DNA from: Parapristionchus giblindavisi
Lineage: Eukaryota; Nematoda; Chromadorea; Rhabditida; Diplogasteridae
DNA length: 64,000 nt
NCBI GenBank assembly: GCA_943737045.1
Contig: CALSFV010000067.1
Span: 434,001 to 498,000, forward strand
Reading direction: 5' to 3'
Positions 22,611-34,577 of this stretch are shown here, in pieces. The translations under genes and the position numbers were made by a program. Position 1 is the stretch's first letter, and the number at the start of each line of letters is the position of its first letter. The notes below the pieces were generated by a model. It was not told the DNA's origin, did not search any database, and saw only the letters and a program-made list of their open reading frames with translations.

Positions 22611-25600
22611 ATGCCCAGACCTCACCTCGTTAGAATCAATGAATCGTTGGTCCAAGATGTGTACTATATCTTCTATCCTATCTATGGAGCAGAAGTGCGT
22701 TCATATTCTTCTCATGATCTTACTTTTGCTTTTTCGCTGCGTAACACAGTTGAAGAATATTTTCTCATACATTAATTCCCATATATTTAACACATCTCCT
22801 TTTGGACAAAGAAAAAGAAAGCGATGATAAGCGTAACGTTTCACATATCTTTAAGATTGTTTGCTTCCTATTTTTGATGATTCTTCTACCTTTGAACGTC
22901 GTCGCTGTGATTCGAACAAAAGTGATTCATCGTAATTTCCGAGGCATCCTCTGTTCTGCGGCGTTTATGGCCCTTGCAATGGTTTTATCGAGAGCAATTC
23001 TTATGCATTACCAGTTTAATATGATCAAGCTGACAGGTTAGTACAACATTTAATTTATAAATGCTTTTTTACAAGGCCATCAATGAAAGACTAATTAATT
23101 GAGCGTATATAAATGAATTGTTTTATTTGTACGAGAACGTCCGCAATGACCATTCCCTGTTTTGCATAGTTCAGAAAGTAGAACGATCTCTTTAAAATAT
23201 CTAATCAGCGCGGCGATGTCAGACGGGTTATGTTTGTCATTTTCTTATGCAAGTACATTTTATACGGATAATATGTTATTCATACTGACATACTGTAGCA
23301 CATTAACGAACAGCTATTAATGAGATAATTTCAGACAACGATCCTTTGTTACTCATCGCAGAGATCAGTCGATACACTGCATTCGCTTTTTTCATAGGAA
23401 TGTGGGTTTCATTTTAATCTTTACCATCTATATGACTATATTCTGTAAATTAAAAAAAAATTGTTACGGCGATCGTGCGATCGATACTCACTAATGCCTT
23501 TCCCAAAGTTTATCACCCATCATTTTCGGATCAGTGTGTTTTCGGACCATTTGCCTTTTAATTGCTGTTGCTCATTAATAAAAATTTTGTTTCAGTTTCA
23601 AATATTCAGTATTGTGCGTATAAAATGTACTTGCATAAGAGCTGTGCTCTAAAGAACAGAAGTCGATCAAATGCTAGATCTCGCCACGCCTCTCGATTGT
23701 CTATCCGCTGCCTCTCACCTAACCTGGCTGACCTTCGTCGCGCATTTCATATATAGAAGAGATCAGCATAGTTTCTGAACCATGTAAAACAAGAAAGCCT
23801 CTTCTACAAATAAAACAAGTGATTTTTCTACGCTCAATACCCACAGAAATAAATGATGAGCCTAAATGAGCCCCGCAGCGCGCACAGCGGTACTCGTGTA
23901 TAAAAGGAGGTTGGGATGTACTGTAGCACATAACCTCATATGTGTAAGCACACTCTTGCTCGCGAAGACTGTTCTTAAATGAGGCATGAAAAAAATCTGT
24001 TCTATCTAACGTCGAAGCGATTTTTTAGCCATGATTGGAATTCGCCATTTATCTATATTAACAAGGATGTGAGCACTGAAAAGGCAAAAAAGAGAAATAT
24101 GCACCACACAATTTATTTCAATGGGACCGGAATATGTGGTTTCTTCTTTTCTTCCGTCATAGTATTGCATAGCCCTATCAAGTAATTACTTCTATGATAA
24201 GAATAATTTTGAGTCCTTTTGGATTAATAAAAGTGAATGGCAGGAAACGTCCTCAAACGTAGCACATCGTTTTCACATCAAAAATTAGAGGTTACAGTTT
24301 ATTGATCAGGGTCAAAAGTGAAATACTTTGGATCTATTGACCGTTGGGCTGTCAAGTCGTGTAATTCACGCCTGTGAGAGAAGAGTTTCCATATTCAATC
24401 GAGTCATGAGCAAAACGCCGAAATCTTGATTTAATGATCGATGGCATACATATACATTAATCTTAGCTTAACTATTCGTGAACGACCTCACTTTAGTATC
24501 TGACCGAGGAATTCAACGCGATTACCACCTTATCTCACCCTCCATGGTGATATATTATGTGTTTAGCTATTATCCTTTGAAGGAATAATGAAATCGAATA
24601 ATTGGACAAAAGTCGGGGACTTATGGGCCAACCTAATTTTGCTTATAGAATTTGTGTCTTCGTATGTGAACGATTCGTTGCAACTCGTTGGTGGAAATGG
24701 TACGAGTCCGGTCAACCCTCAACAATTATAATTCTTGTTATCGCGATCTCCATCGATACCATTTTATCTTTTACCTCTGCGTCATTATGGCTATTAGGTG
24801 AGAATTTAATAATGTAATTTGACAAATTACAATGAGAAAATACAGACATTTTCTGCAATCATTGATCATGTTAAAAAATGTAATTAGGTATAATATAATA
24901 ATCAAATTCCAGGCTATATGGATCTGATCATTAACTACATATATTTTCTACTAACGCTCTTTTCAAGTCTGGTGGTACGAGAATATAAATTTGGAAATAT
25001 TTTTTTGCAAACAATGAATGGCATCAGGTGCTATGGTTTACATACGAGAAGAACAAGTTAAATCTCGTGGCTCTATCAGGAGAGACCATAGACCCTCTCA
25101 GCTACACAGTGTCCAAGTCATTTCAAATACGCGAAAATGTTGCGCTGATTAAGGTAACATTCTAGTAAAACTTTTCGACAAAATCATCATCATAAAACAT
25201 ATTTTAGTTCGTGACAGATATTATTTATCCGTCCGCATTGGTGACAATGCCGGGATTCATAGAATTCACTTACAATGAGTAAGTATTACGGAATCTTCAG
25301 AAATTATCCATTATTGGTTATAACAGCATAACTTTCTTTGTTTTCAAGATATTTATCACATAAATCTTTGTAATAGGTACGGACCTAAAGAGTACATCAT
25401 CACAAGAAGCTTTTCTTCAGCACTATTTGACCTACAAATGGCTTGGTAATAATGTTGACATTTTTTTCGGAACTTTAGGTCTTTTTTTAAATCAATGAAC
25501 GATTACATTATCAACAACATCTTGCAGTGTGATGGTAACATTTTTCTACAACGCCACTGTCAAGAATCCTCAAATCTACAAAGAGTTTCAAAGAATTATT

Positions 25601-25750
25601 CTCATGCGTACTGCTAGAGTATCTCTAGCGCCGGATGTTGTTAGTACAATGCTTCCAAGAGTCAGAGAGTTCATTCACTCCATATTTTCAGACCAGCTTG
25701 AAAAAGACAAGTGCACAGTACAACGCAGAAGGACAAATATATTTCGATAA
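22611..25750 (+). CDS. SRE-type serpentine chemoreceptor, copy 2, with a one-base frameshift in exon 5
   Basis: Eight exons: 22611-22694, 22856-23036, 23335-23401, 24649-24797, 24913-25153, 25208-25278, 25377-25445, 25528-25750. Exons 1-4, 6 and 7 have exactly the lengths of the copy at 19,061 (84, 181, 67, 149, 71, 69), and the proteins align throughout (MPRPHLVRINESLVQDVYY, RTKVIHRNF, ERFVATRWWKWYE, YTVSKSFQIRENVALIK). Exon 5 is 241 nt against 242: one G appears lost near 25,027, between GIR and VLWFTYEKN. Read literally this gives a stop 30-odd nt later. The C-terminal tail is longer than in copy 1 (ends RRRTNIFR). Either a recent pseudogene, a polymorphic allele or a base-calling error. 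Intron 3 is large and contains a repeat element. Confidence 0.82.
23460..23935. mobile_element. TIR element in SRE copy 2 intron 3
   Basis: Shares GCGATCGATAC, ACCCATCATTTTCGGA and AATACCCACAGAA, in the same order, with the element at 28,076-28,587. It ends in CTCGTGTATAAAAGGAG..GTACTGTA. Both copies are in introns of plus-strand genes. Non-coding, MITE-like. Confidence 0.6.
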
Positions 25751-26171
25751 CATAAGACAAGCTTGGGCATAAAGCATTATTTCATGGGAAATTATGAAAA
25801 TGTAACAGTTTGGATAGAAAGAAATGCCTCACACATATTTTTTAAATATTTTTTATGAAAAATTTCCTCAAATATCTTTTTGACTAGCTAATTCGAATAA
25901 ACTGTTATTAACTTCTTCCTGCATATCATCGATGTATCCCATACACTAAAGTGATGAGCGTCACAAACAAAAACAATAGTATTTTTCCACAGTTCTCGAT
26001 ACAGAAAAAAAGGTGCTGTGACCTTCATTTTTCTCTTGCACTCTTACATTCTACTTCATAAAATGTATCTCTATCAATCATTATCACAGACTGTTCCTCT
26101 ATCTCAATATCTCATTCTGAAATAGTTCCGTTTCTTCACATGTTCTTGTCTCCTCCCCATTCGTGATCAAC

Positions 26172-26180
26172 TATATAAAG
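26172..26180 (+). promoter_or_regulatory. TATA box of the SLC22-type gene
   Basis: TATATAAAG lies 38 bp before the chosen start codon at 26,218, a normal spacing for a short 5' leader. Confidence 0.5.
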
Positions 26181-26217
26181 ATCACATAGAACACATTAAC
26201 CTCAGTCGAAATCGGTA

Positions 26218-29200
26218 ATGACTGATCATTCATCTTCTCCACAACCACTTCTGAATTACACATCTCCTTACACGACGGTAAGCTAGAATACTAAAGCTAT
26301 TAAGACATCAAGCTAATCTTTTAGCCAGAAAACAAAACCATTATCAGGTGACAACAATAAAGGAAAAGAAAACTGTCGATTCTTTTCTCCGCCTATCTTG
26401 GTATTGTGCCCGAATTCTGTTACTGGCAGAGTTCATTCTACTCGGATCTGCAGGCAACATGTTGTTTCTAGTTTATGCAGGTTCAAATCCTTTTAAAATC
26501 AATAATTCGGCTTCTTTCTTTATTACATAAAATAAACAATCTATCCAACAACGTAACCGAGTTATTTCGATTGAATCAAACGCGACACTCCGCGACAAAA
26601 AGTGAACTGTTGGCGAAAGTGCATGTTGGAAAAAGGCAGACTGACCTTGAAACACCAAGTATATAAATGATATAATAATAAAACGAGAATATTTCAGGCG
26701 CATCACCCAAGACCGTCGCATGTATCGGCAAAGATGTGAATATCCCTGATATTTGTAAGATGGAAGAGTTCGATATATCTAAGCACAATTGCACTCTACA
26801 ACCGGAGTACGAATTCTACTCACTCAATATTGAGGTTTGATCCGCTAGTCAGAAACGATAATTTATTTTATTGTGCTAAAAACATCGCTACTTCACTGGA
26901 CCAAATGTTCTTGGAGTGGAAAATGACTAATATTAATTATCGATGCATAATAAATGTAGTTTGCACTGTAAAAATGATACATTATAGTTCGGCTATTTCT
27001 GCAAGAACACTGCCTTAGTCAAAGGAACAATATCGGTACAAATGATGGGAATTCTACTTGGAGCTCTGTTCTGGGGCATGTTTGCTGACATATATGGACG
27101 ACGAAAGGTTGAAAAACTCCATTGTTTTGAGAAGTATTACGCATAAAACTAAATTGTGATTGCGCTTAAAGGGACCGTGAAACGAAAAACAAGTTGATCT
27201 CATATAAAAGAGCTTGAAATTCTGTTTCGAACTATATAAATCTTATATCATAAGAATTCTCTGGTAAGGAGAACGGCGCAGCTAAAAAACTACAGTCTGC
27301 TCCAGATAGCGGGAGCCTTTTCCTAATTGCCACACCAACTCTTTGGATACGAATTGAAATTGAATATTTTGATGATAATTCTATCCGCAGTGGGGAAATA
27401 TGAAGAATAAAACTCAAGAATGGGCTATTTTGAGCTTTTCGATGGAGTTAGCATACTGTAGTTCGGAAACCTCGCCCGTGGTGTGGAGCAGGCTACAGTA
27501 ATCCAATTTCTTACCAGAGCGTCTTTTCAAACTTTCAAATACATATCTCTGAATAGTTCTTTGAGCTTATCAACATGAGATCAACTATTTTAACTATTTC
27601 GAATCGAAATTTTTGGATGTCAGCTGCCTTTAACGGGTTTACATTTGAGGCTCTGATCATTACGCTAACTGCAACAGTGATCTTGTCGGTTATAAATTCA
27701 TACGTCAATGACCTACTGACATTCAACATCGTAAGAGGAATACTCTCGTTTTTCAATGGAGGAGCACTAGTGTAAGCGATTATCTCTATATGTAACAAGT
27801 TGATAGATTTATGAGATTGTGTCGTTAGCGATTGGCATTTCGATAAGATTATGAATAAATTATTAAATGCATATTATCACATTATTAATCAATTGAAAGA
27901 ACAATTACGAAAACTATCGTTTCAGTGTGTACGCCGTCTATCAAATGGAACATGTTCCCGTTAGGCATCGATTTCTCATCTCTAGCATAATTTCATGGTT
28001 AGATATGTTTTTCTATCCTAACATAATCTAACAATAATCAGTGAATTTATCATTTCATGGACTTCTTATACAGTACAGTCCGGTCACGTTTTGTACACGA
28101 GCGCCGCTGTGGTGCGGCGCGCATTTGCGTCATTTTTTATGTGCGTACTGAATATTTCTTGATTCTCAAGACCTTCATCATGATTTTCCGTTATCAAAAG
28201 TGCTTTTAAATACTAAAGAAACTAGAAAGAAATTTGCATTAATGAGAAAAAACAATTAAAAGGCTGATCCAAGAATGATGGGTACTCTACAATTTTTTTA
28301 AAATTTTCAAACAATATCTCACTACGATCATGCGATCGATACGCAATAACACAGTATACCTTTCCAGAAAAATATTACCCATCATTTTCGGACCAGTGTG
28401 ATTTGTCTTTTGATTACTTTTGCAACTATACAAGTTTTGTAGATTGTTCTAGATTCAGAAAAAGAGCTTTTTGTTTCCGAAACACTTAGTCAAGACAATA
28501 AAAATCGAAAAATATTCAGTACCCACAGAACGCAAATGCACGTCGCAGCAGCGCTCGTGTACTAAAGGTGACTTGGCTGTACTGTTAAGAGACCGGCTCG
28601 GTAAGACTCGAGCATGGTCCGGACATTCGCGAGGAATTTCGATCTGGGCCTCAATACTTTCATCATATACACATACCGGGGGGAGACCAATGAAAGTTAT
28701 AGCGAAAATGCACTTTGGCTCAAACCCGGCTCATATATGTCACATTAATTAAAAAATTGAAAAATTCATATCTTTTCAATCGTGATAGCTAGGACTTTTA
28801 TTTCTTTTTATTAGTGAATAACATGTCATGCAATCTTACAAACACAGCTGAACAGCAATATCATATAGTTTGGAATATGTTTTTTCGTGTCTGATTTTCA
28901 GATTTTTTTCCTTCTATCCTCGTTGAAGAGATACTGCAAGAAAATTCATAGTGCATATTGTAGCCCTGACGATTATTTATATGGTGGTCATATTCCCTTG
29001 GCCAGCCAGTTTGTCATAAGCCTCGAGAATTGCAACTGAATGTGAGATATGTGTAAATTGCAAAATCGAAAAATAAATTTCTTGAAATTCGCAAGAGTAA
29101 GAGGTAGCTTTATTATGTCATTTTACTCGTAGTGATGAGCGTACATAGGAAAAATATACAAATAGACTCGGACTACATTTTTTAAAAATTGAGAAAAATA

Positions 29201-32200
29201 ATTATTTTATTTTTATTTTTTCAACTCCCACATTCAGTCGACCGTCAAGGCAAGTTGATTCATAGTGCGAATGGTGACTGATGCATGTGCGTTTGCAGAA
29301 ACTACTGCCACGTGAAGAATCGTCGTTTCGCAGATCTCGAATTTATTTATTTATTCATCAAACTTGAATATTTATATGTTTCTTTCATATAAATCAGTTG
29401 GAAGGTAGCGTACTGCATCCAAAGCTATACCATTTCTATCAGTAGGAGTATACGGTATTGAACTACTGTAATCGCCAGGAATCGCAAACTAATTTTTTTT
29501 CAGTCGACCGATGATTTTCAACCATGACCCGGGGTTCATGGTTGAGAATAGCCGAGGTCGAAAAAATCATGATGATCCCAGACCAAATACTACTTGGCAT
29601 TATATCAATAGTGGGCCAACTTTTATTTTTATGGATACCAAAGCTCGAATTACCGTAATAGTAATGCACGCACCAGAATTTTCCGAGAATCTCACCACAT
29701 TATTATAGGATACTGTAGCTAGATTACGGTAATTCGAGCTGTGGTATCCATAAAAATAAAAGTTGGCCCACTATTGATATAATGCCAAATAGTATTTGGT
29801 CTGGGATCGTCATGAATTTTTCGACCTCAGCCATTCTCAACCATGAACCCCGGGTCATGGTTGAGAATCATGGGTCGGCTGAAAAAAAATTAGTTCGTGA
29901 TTCCTGACGATTACGGTAGCATAATAGCGTACACTCCTACTGATAACAAAGGTACAACTTTGGTTGCCATACACCACCTTCCAACCGATTTATATGAAAG
30001 AAACATATAAATATTCAAGTTTGATGAATAAAAAATAAATTCGAGATCTGCGAAACGACGATTCTTCACGTGGCAGTAGTTTCTGCAAACGCACATGCAT
30101 CAGTCACCATTCGCACTATGAATCAACTTGCCTTGACGGTCGACTGAATGTGGGAGTTGAAAAAATAAAAATAAAATAATTATTTTTCTCAATTTTTTAA
30201 AACTTTTGTCCGAGTCTATTTGTATATTTTTCCTATGTACGCTCATCACTACGAGTAAAATGACATAATAAAGCTACCTCTTACTCTTGCGAATTTCAAG
30301 AAATTTAATTTTCGATTTTTGCAATTTACGCATATCTCACATTCAGTTGCAATTCTCGAGGCTTATGACAAACTGGCTAGCCAAGGGAATATGACCACCA
30401 TGTACATAATCGTCAGGGCTACAATATGCACTATGAATTTTCTTGTAGTATCTCTTCAACGAGGATAAAAGGAAAAAAAATCTGAAAATCAGACACGATA
30501 AAACATATTCCAAACTATATGATATTGCTGTTCAGCTGTGTTTGTAAGAGTGCATGACATGTTGTTCACTAATAAAAAGAAATAAAAGTCCTAGCTATCA
30601 CGATTGAAAAGATATGAATTTTTCAATTTTTTAATTAATGTGACATATATGAGCCGGGTTTGAGCCAAAGTGCATTTTCGCTATAACTTTCATTGGTCTC
30701 CCCCCGGTATGTGTCTATGATGAAAGTATTGAGGACCAGATCGAAAGTCCTCGCGAATGTCCGGCAGGGGGTCAAAATGCTCGAGTCTTACCGAGCCGGT
30801 CTCTTAAACATATTCAGCTTAACCTATTTTGTAGGTCTCCAAACTACATCATCGTAACATGCCTCGCATATCTCTCAGGAGACTGGAGAACCTTTCAACG
30901 AATTCTGGCGATTATCACGCTGCCTGCATTCCCCATATTTTTGTAAGAAACTGATTCTACAAGAAGACTTTTTCAAATAATACCAAGATCGGATTAACGC
31001 CGCACTGATAAAAAATATGGCGAGAGGAGTGGAGAATTTTAGGACAGAAATTAAAAATCTTCAGCTTCATCTTTGAATCGCCACGCTGGCTAATTCAAAT
31101 GGGTCGAATCGAAGAAGCGAGAAGAGTGTTAACGAGAATGCAGGCAAGAAAATTTGCAATAATACATTTCCGAGCTATTCATAACATTATAACTATCATT
31201 TCGCATCACTGATAAAATATAGGCAATCGACAGTATCAACGATGCAACCAAAGATGAAATGAACAATATGATTGAAGACGAACATGAGGCCAGATACTAT
31301 TGTCATTTACAAATATGATTATAACGATTTGCTTAAGAAAATCGCCGCTCGTGATCGAAAGGCAAAGAGATACAATATCAGTCACTTATTCCGAAGAAAG
31401 GATATGGCCATAGCAACGATGACTTTGAGTATTGGAGTGTATGTAATTTTCAGTCAGACAACATTTCGCATATTTTAATTAAATATATAGTTTAAGAGAA
31501 AATCTCCACGTTTATCACAAATTTTATATACGAACGAAAAATTCAGACATTTCGACCGATTTCATTTCAACTATTCATTTTTGGGGCTCTAAAGTTCGTG
31601 TTTGGATACTTTAGTTTGGCATGAATTTTGATCAAATTATGAACTAAAAGTAGAACATAATTTATTTTGCTTAAACTTCGAACCAATCCAAACTTTTTAT
31701 GACAGCAAAAAAATGCTGAGAATGAGTTTTTCATTTGCAGTTCTCTGACTCATCGTGAACAATTATTTTCAGAATGATTTCATCAATGATCAGCTACGGT
31801 CTTATGTTCAACATTGAGACGTTATCAGGCTCTCTATTCCTCAATTCAATTTATCTTGGTCTCATTCGATGGGCACTCAATCTGGGATCAGGAGTAAGTT
31901 ACGGTCGTGATCAAAAAGTGACGAGATATTTTAAAATGAATAAAAATTTGAAAACATAAATAATCTCCAAAGAAGTCATCCTTTAAAAAACACTTTTCGC
32001 GACTATGAATGCCCGCTTTTCAGAAAGATAAATTACAGATTTTGGAGTTCAATATCAAGTGGGCCGGTCGAAAGTTGTTCCATACAATCTATCAGGTGGT
32101 AGTGGTCGTTGCGTTACTGCTAATGTCATTGGTGTATTTGTCAGGTATGATAGGAAGATCAATAGTATATTCAACTCAACATCTATAATTTGGGACTATA

Positions 32201-34577
32201 ATTTTTTTTCAGATAATCCCGAGAGCATGTATGGCGTCGTTAGATACGCAACTCTCATTGCAGCTGCATTTTGTTCCCAGGTTTGCCAATAGTATTACTT
32301 GTCATATAGATAGTCCGCAGTACATATAGTATAATTCGATGCATTCTTCTAATTTTCGCTTGAATTAGGTATGGTATTATATAGGACTCTATGAACAATA
32401 AATTGTGGCAAACTTGTACTTTTTACATGTGAGTGACAAAGATTGACAAATTTATCGGAGAAGTTTGTTGTCAGACATCAAAAAGCATAACGATTGTTGT
32501 CATAAATAAATGTGGCAACAATTAGTGACAATTTTGTAGACAGACAACAAAACAAAGCGTAAAATTAGTCAAACGTAGAAGAGCAGTGAAATGACTACAG
32601 AAAAGTCTTGATCTGTAGTCAGACAACAAAAAAGGTAAATTTTGCTGTCAGCCAGCCTAAATGAATCTAGTGACAACAAAACATGGAAATAATCTTGTCT
32701 GAAAACAAAAATTGTGGAAAATGTTGACCAAAAAAAGTGAATATGAATTTGACAACAAAATGGACTGAGTTTGTTGTCTGACAGCAAAATGAGCTCATTT
32801 TGTGGCCAACTTGCATTCCCGAGAAAAAGACTCGAATTTGCTGTCCGACAACAAATTCTACTTGATATTTCAATACATATTGAATGGATACATAGATTAT
32901 CTCATCCTACGACACCTTCTCTATGATCTCCAACAAGAACGAGGAAATTAGTACAATACAAGGAGGAACACAATGATTATGATAATGAGTGATGAATCCA
33001 TCTAATCGATAAATACGACAATAAATCGATGCTACCTCTTCTCCGACCGTCCGCGACTTTGCATCGATACGTCTGAACGTCTTCTCGCATTTCTGAACGC
33101 TCAAAATTAATTAACGAAGAAATATTCGAACTGCACTCCGAATTATGACATAAAACACCTACAAAACAGTACAGGAGGTAAGTAAGGCGATGAACAACGA
33201 TTCCCAAGTGAAAATACAGCAAAGATATAATTAAAATAATAAAATAAAATGAATAAAACTAAATTCGAATTTATTCTACGTTCAGAGCCGGAATAGGAGC
33301 CGTCATTTAGGGAAAAATATTAATTTCCCTAAACAACGGCTCCTGTTCCGGCTCTGAGTAGATTTAATTCGAATTTACTTTCATTTCTTTTTATTGTATT
33401 ATTTTAAGTATATCTTTGCTGTATTTTCACTTGGGAATCGTTGTTCATCGCCTTACTTACCTCCTGTACTGTTTTGTAGGTGTTTTATGTCATAATTCGG
33501 AGTGCAGTTCGAATATTTCTTCGTTAATTAATTTTGAGCGTTCAGAAATGCGAGAAGACGTTCAGACGTATCGATGCAAAGTCGCGGACGGTCGGAGAAG
33601 AGGTAGCATCGATTTATTGTCGTATTTATCGATTAGATGAATTCATCACTCATTATCATAATCATTGTGTTCCTCCTTGTATTGTACTAATTTCCTCGTT
33701 CTTGTTGTAGATCATAGAGAAGGTGTCGTAGGATGAGATAATCTATGTATCCATTCAATATGTATTGAAATATCAAGTAGAATTTGTTGTCGGACAGCAA
33801 ATTCGAGTCTATTTCTCGGGAATGCAAGTTGGCCACAAAATGAGCCCATTTTGCTGTCAGACAACAAACTCAATCCATTTTGTTGTCAAATTCATATTCA
33901 TTTTTTGGTCAACATTTTCCACAATTTTTGTTGTCAGACAAGAATATTTCCATGTTTTGTTGTCACTAGACTCGTTGACTGCAAAATTTACTTTTTTTCT
34001 TGTCTGCCTACAAAATAGTCACTAATTGTTACCACATTTATTTATTTCATACATTGACAACAATCGTTATACTTTCTGATGTCTGACAACAAACTGCTCC
34101 GATAAATTGGTCAATCGATATTTGTTGTCACACACTAGCAAAAAGCACAAGTTTGCCACAATTTATTGTTCACAGAGTCCTATATTTTGTAGACATTTAA
34201 CGCGAAAGGAATGACTTCTATGGAGTACTTTCCTACTGTTATTCGTAACTCTGCCATGTCATTCAAGACAACTTTCTCTCGTATTGGTAGTGTCATAGCG
34301 CCGAATATATTCTTCGTGAGTTTCAATATTCGTATTTTAGCTCGTTATGTGACTTCTTGTGATGACTGACTTAAATATACTTAATTGATTTAAGCTGCCC
34401 CACAAATACATGCCGTACGCGATTCTAAGTGGACTGGCTGTCATTGATACGATCGCATTCATGGTCTTCGTTCCTGAAACTAAAGGAAAACCCCTACCAG
34501 AGACGATTCCTGATCATAAAAAGAGACAGACACTTCAAATGGATGACAAAACGAAATTACCTATGCAAGAAGCTTAA
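26218..34577 (+). CDS. SLC22-type major facilitator transporter (organic ion transporter family), about 559 aa
   Basis: Fifteen exons: 26218-26277, 26348-26480, 26698-26834, 27006-27107, 27566-27771, 27926-27997, 30835-30942, 31065-31143, 31223-31288, 31338-31438, 31773-31893, 32024-32144, 32213-32280, about 34193-34315, 34395-34577; 1680 nt in frame. SLC22 proteins move organic cations, anions or carnitine across the plasma membrane with 12 helices. Markers in order: an extracellular loop after helix 1 with three cysteines, GALFWGMFADIYGRRK (the GxxxDxxGRR loop 2-3 motif), AYLSGDWRTFQ, ESPRWLIQMGRIEEA (the SPRW motif), LGSG, a PTVIRNSAM motif and a PETKGKPLPET motif at the end. Substrate is not predictable. 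Two introns begin with GC. Introns 6 and 13 hold huge palindromes; splicing must bridge them. Confidence 0.9.
28076..28587. mobile_element. TIR element in SLC22 intron 6
   Basis: The left end has CAGTCCGGTCACGTTTTGTA then CACGAGCGC and GCATTTGCG; the right end has GCAAATGCACG, GCGCTCGTG and GGTGACTTGGCTGTACTG, an imperfect inverted repeat of about 50 bp. The interior matches the element in the SRE copy 2 intron. It directly abuts the large palindrome. Confidence 0.65.
28585..30807. mobile_element. 2.2-kb palindrome (foldback element) in SLC22 intron 6
   Basis: Two arms of about 1.05 kb are near-identical reverse complements. TTAA flanks both outer ends, followed inward by GAGACCGGCTCGGTAAGACT and its complement. 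The spacer around 29,660-29,735 is short. Internal words such as GGGTTCATGGTTGAGAA recur alone at about 36,085. No transposase frame is visible. TTAA at both ends is the target duplication used by piggyBac-type elements, but it could also be part of the repeat. I call it a non-autonomous element, type open. Confidence 0.85.
32380..34185. mobile_element. 1.8-kb palindrome in SLC22 intron 13
   Basis: Arms of about 880 bp mirror each other from ATAGGACTCT at the left to AGAGTCCTAT at the right, meeting at about 33,325. The centre is itself a perfect small palindrome (AGAGCCGGAA...TTCCGGCTCT). The outer halves contain TGTTGTCAGACAACAAA-type hairpin words many times. Mirror-image 74-86 aa ORFs occur in both arms because of the symmetry; no known domain. 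Confidence 0.85.

Noticed and set aside
32569..34025. Mirror-image ORFs of 65-86 aa, for instance starting MLYFHLGIVVHRL
   Set aside because: Same ORFs appear in both arms of the intron 13 palindrome; symmetric duplication rather than two genes, with no recognisable family.
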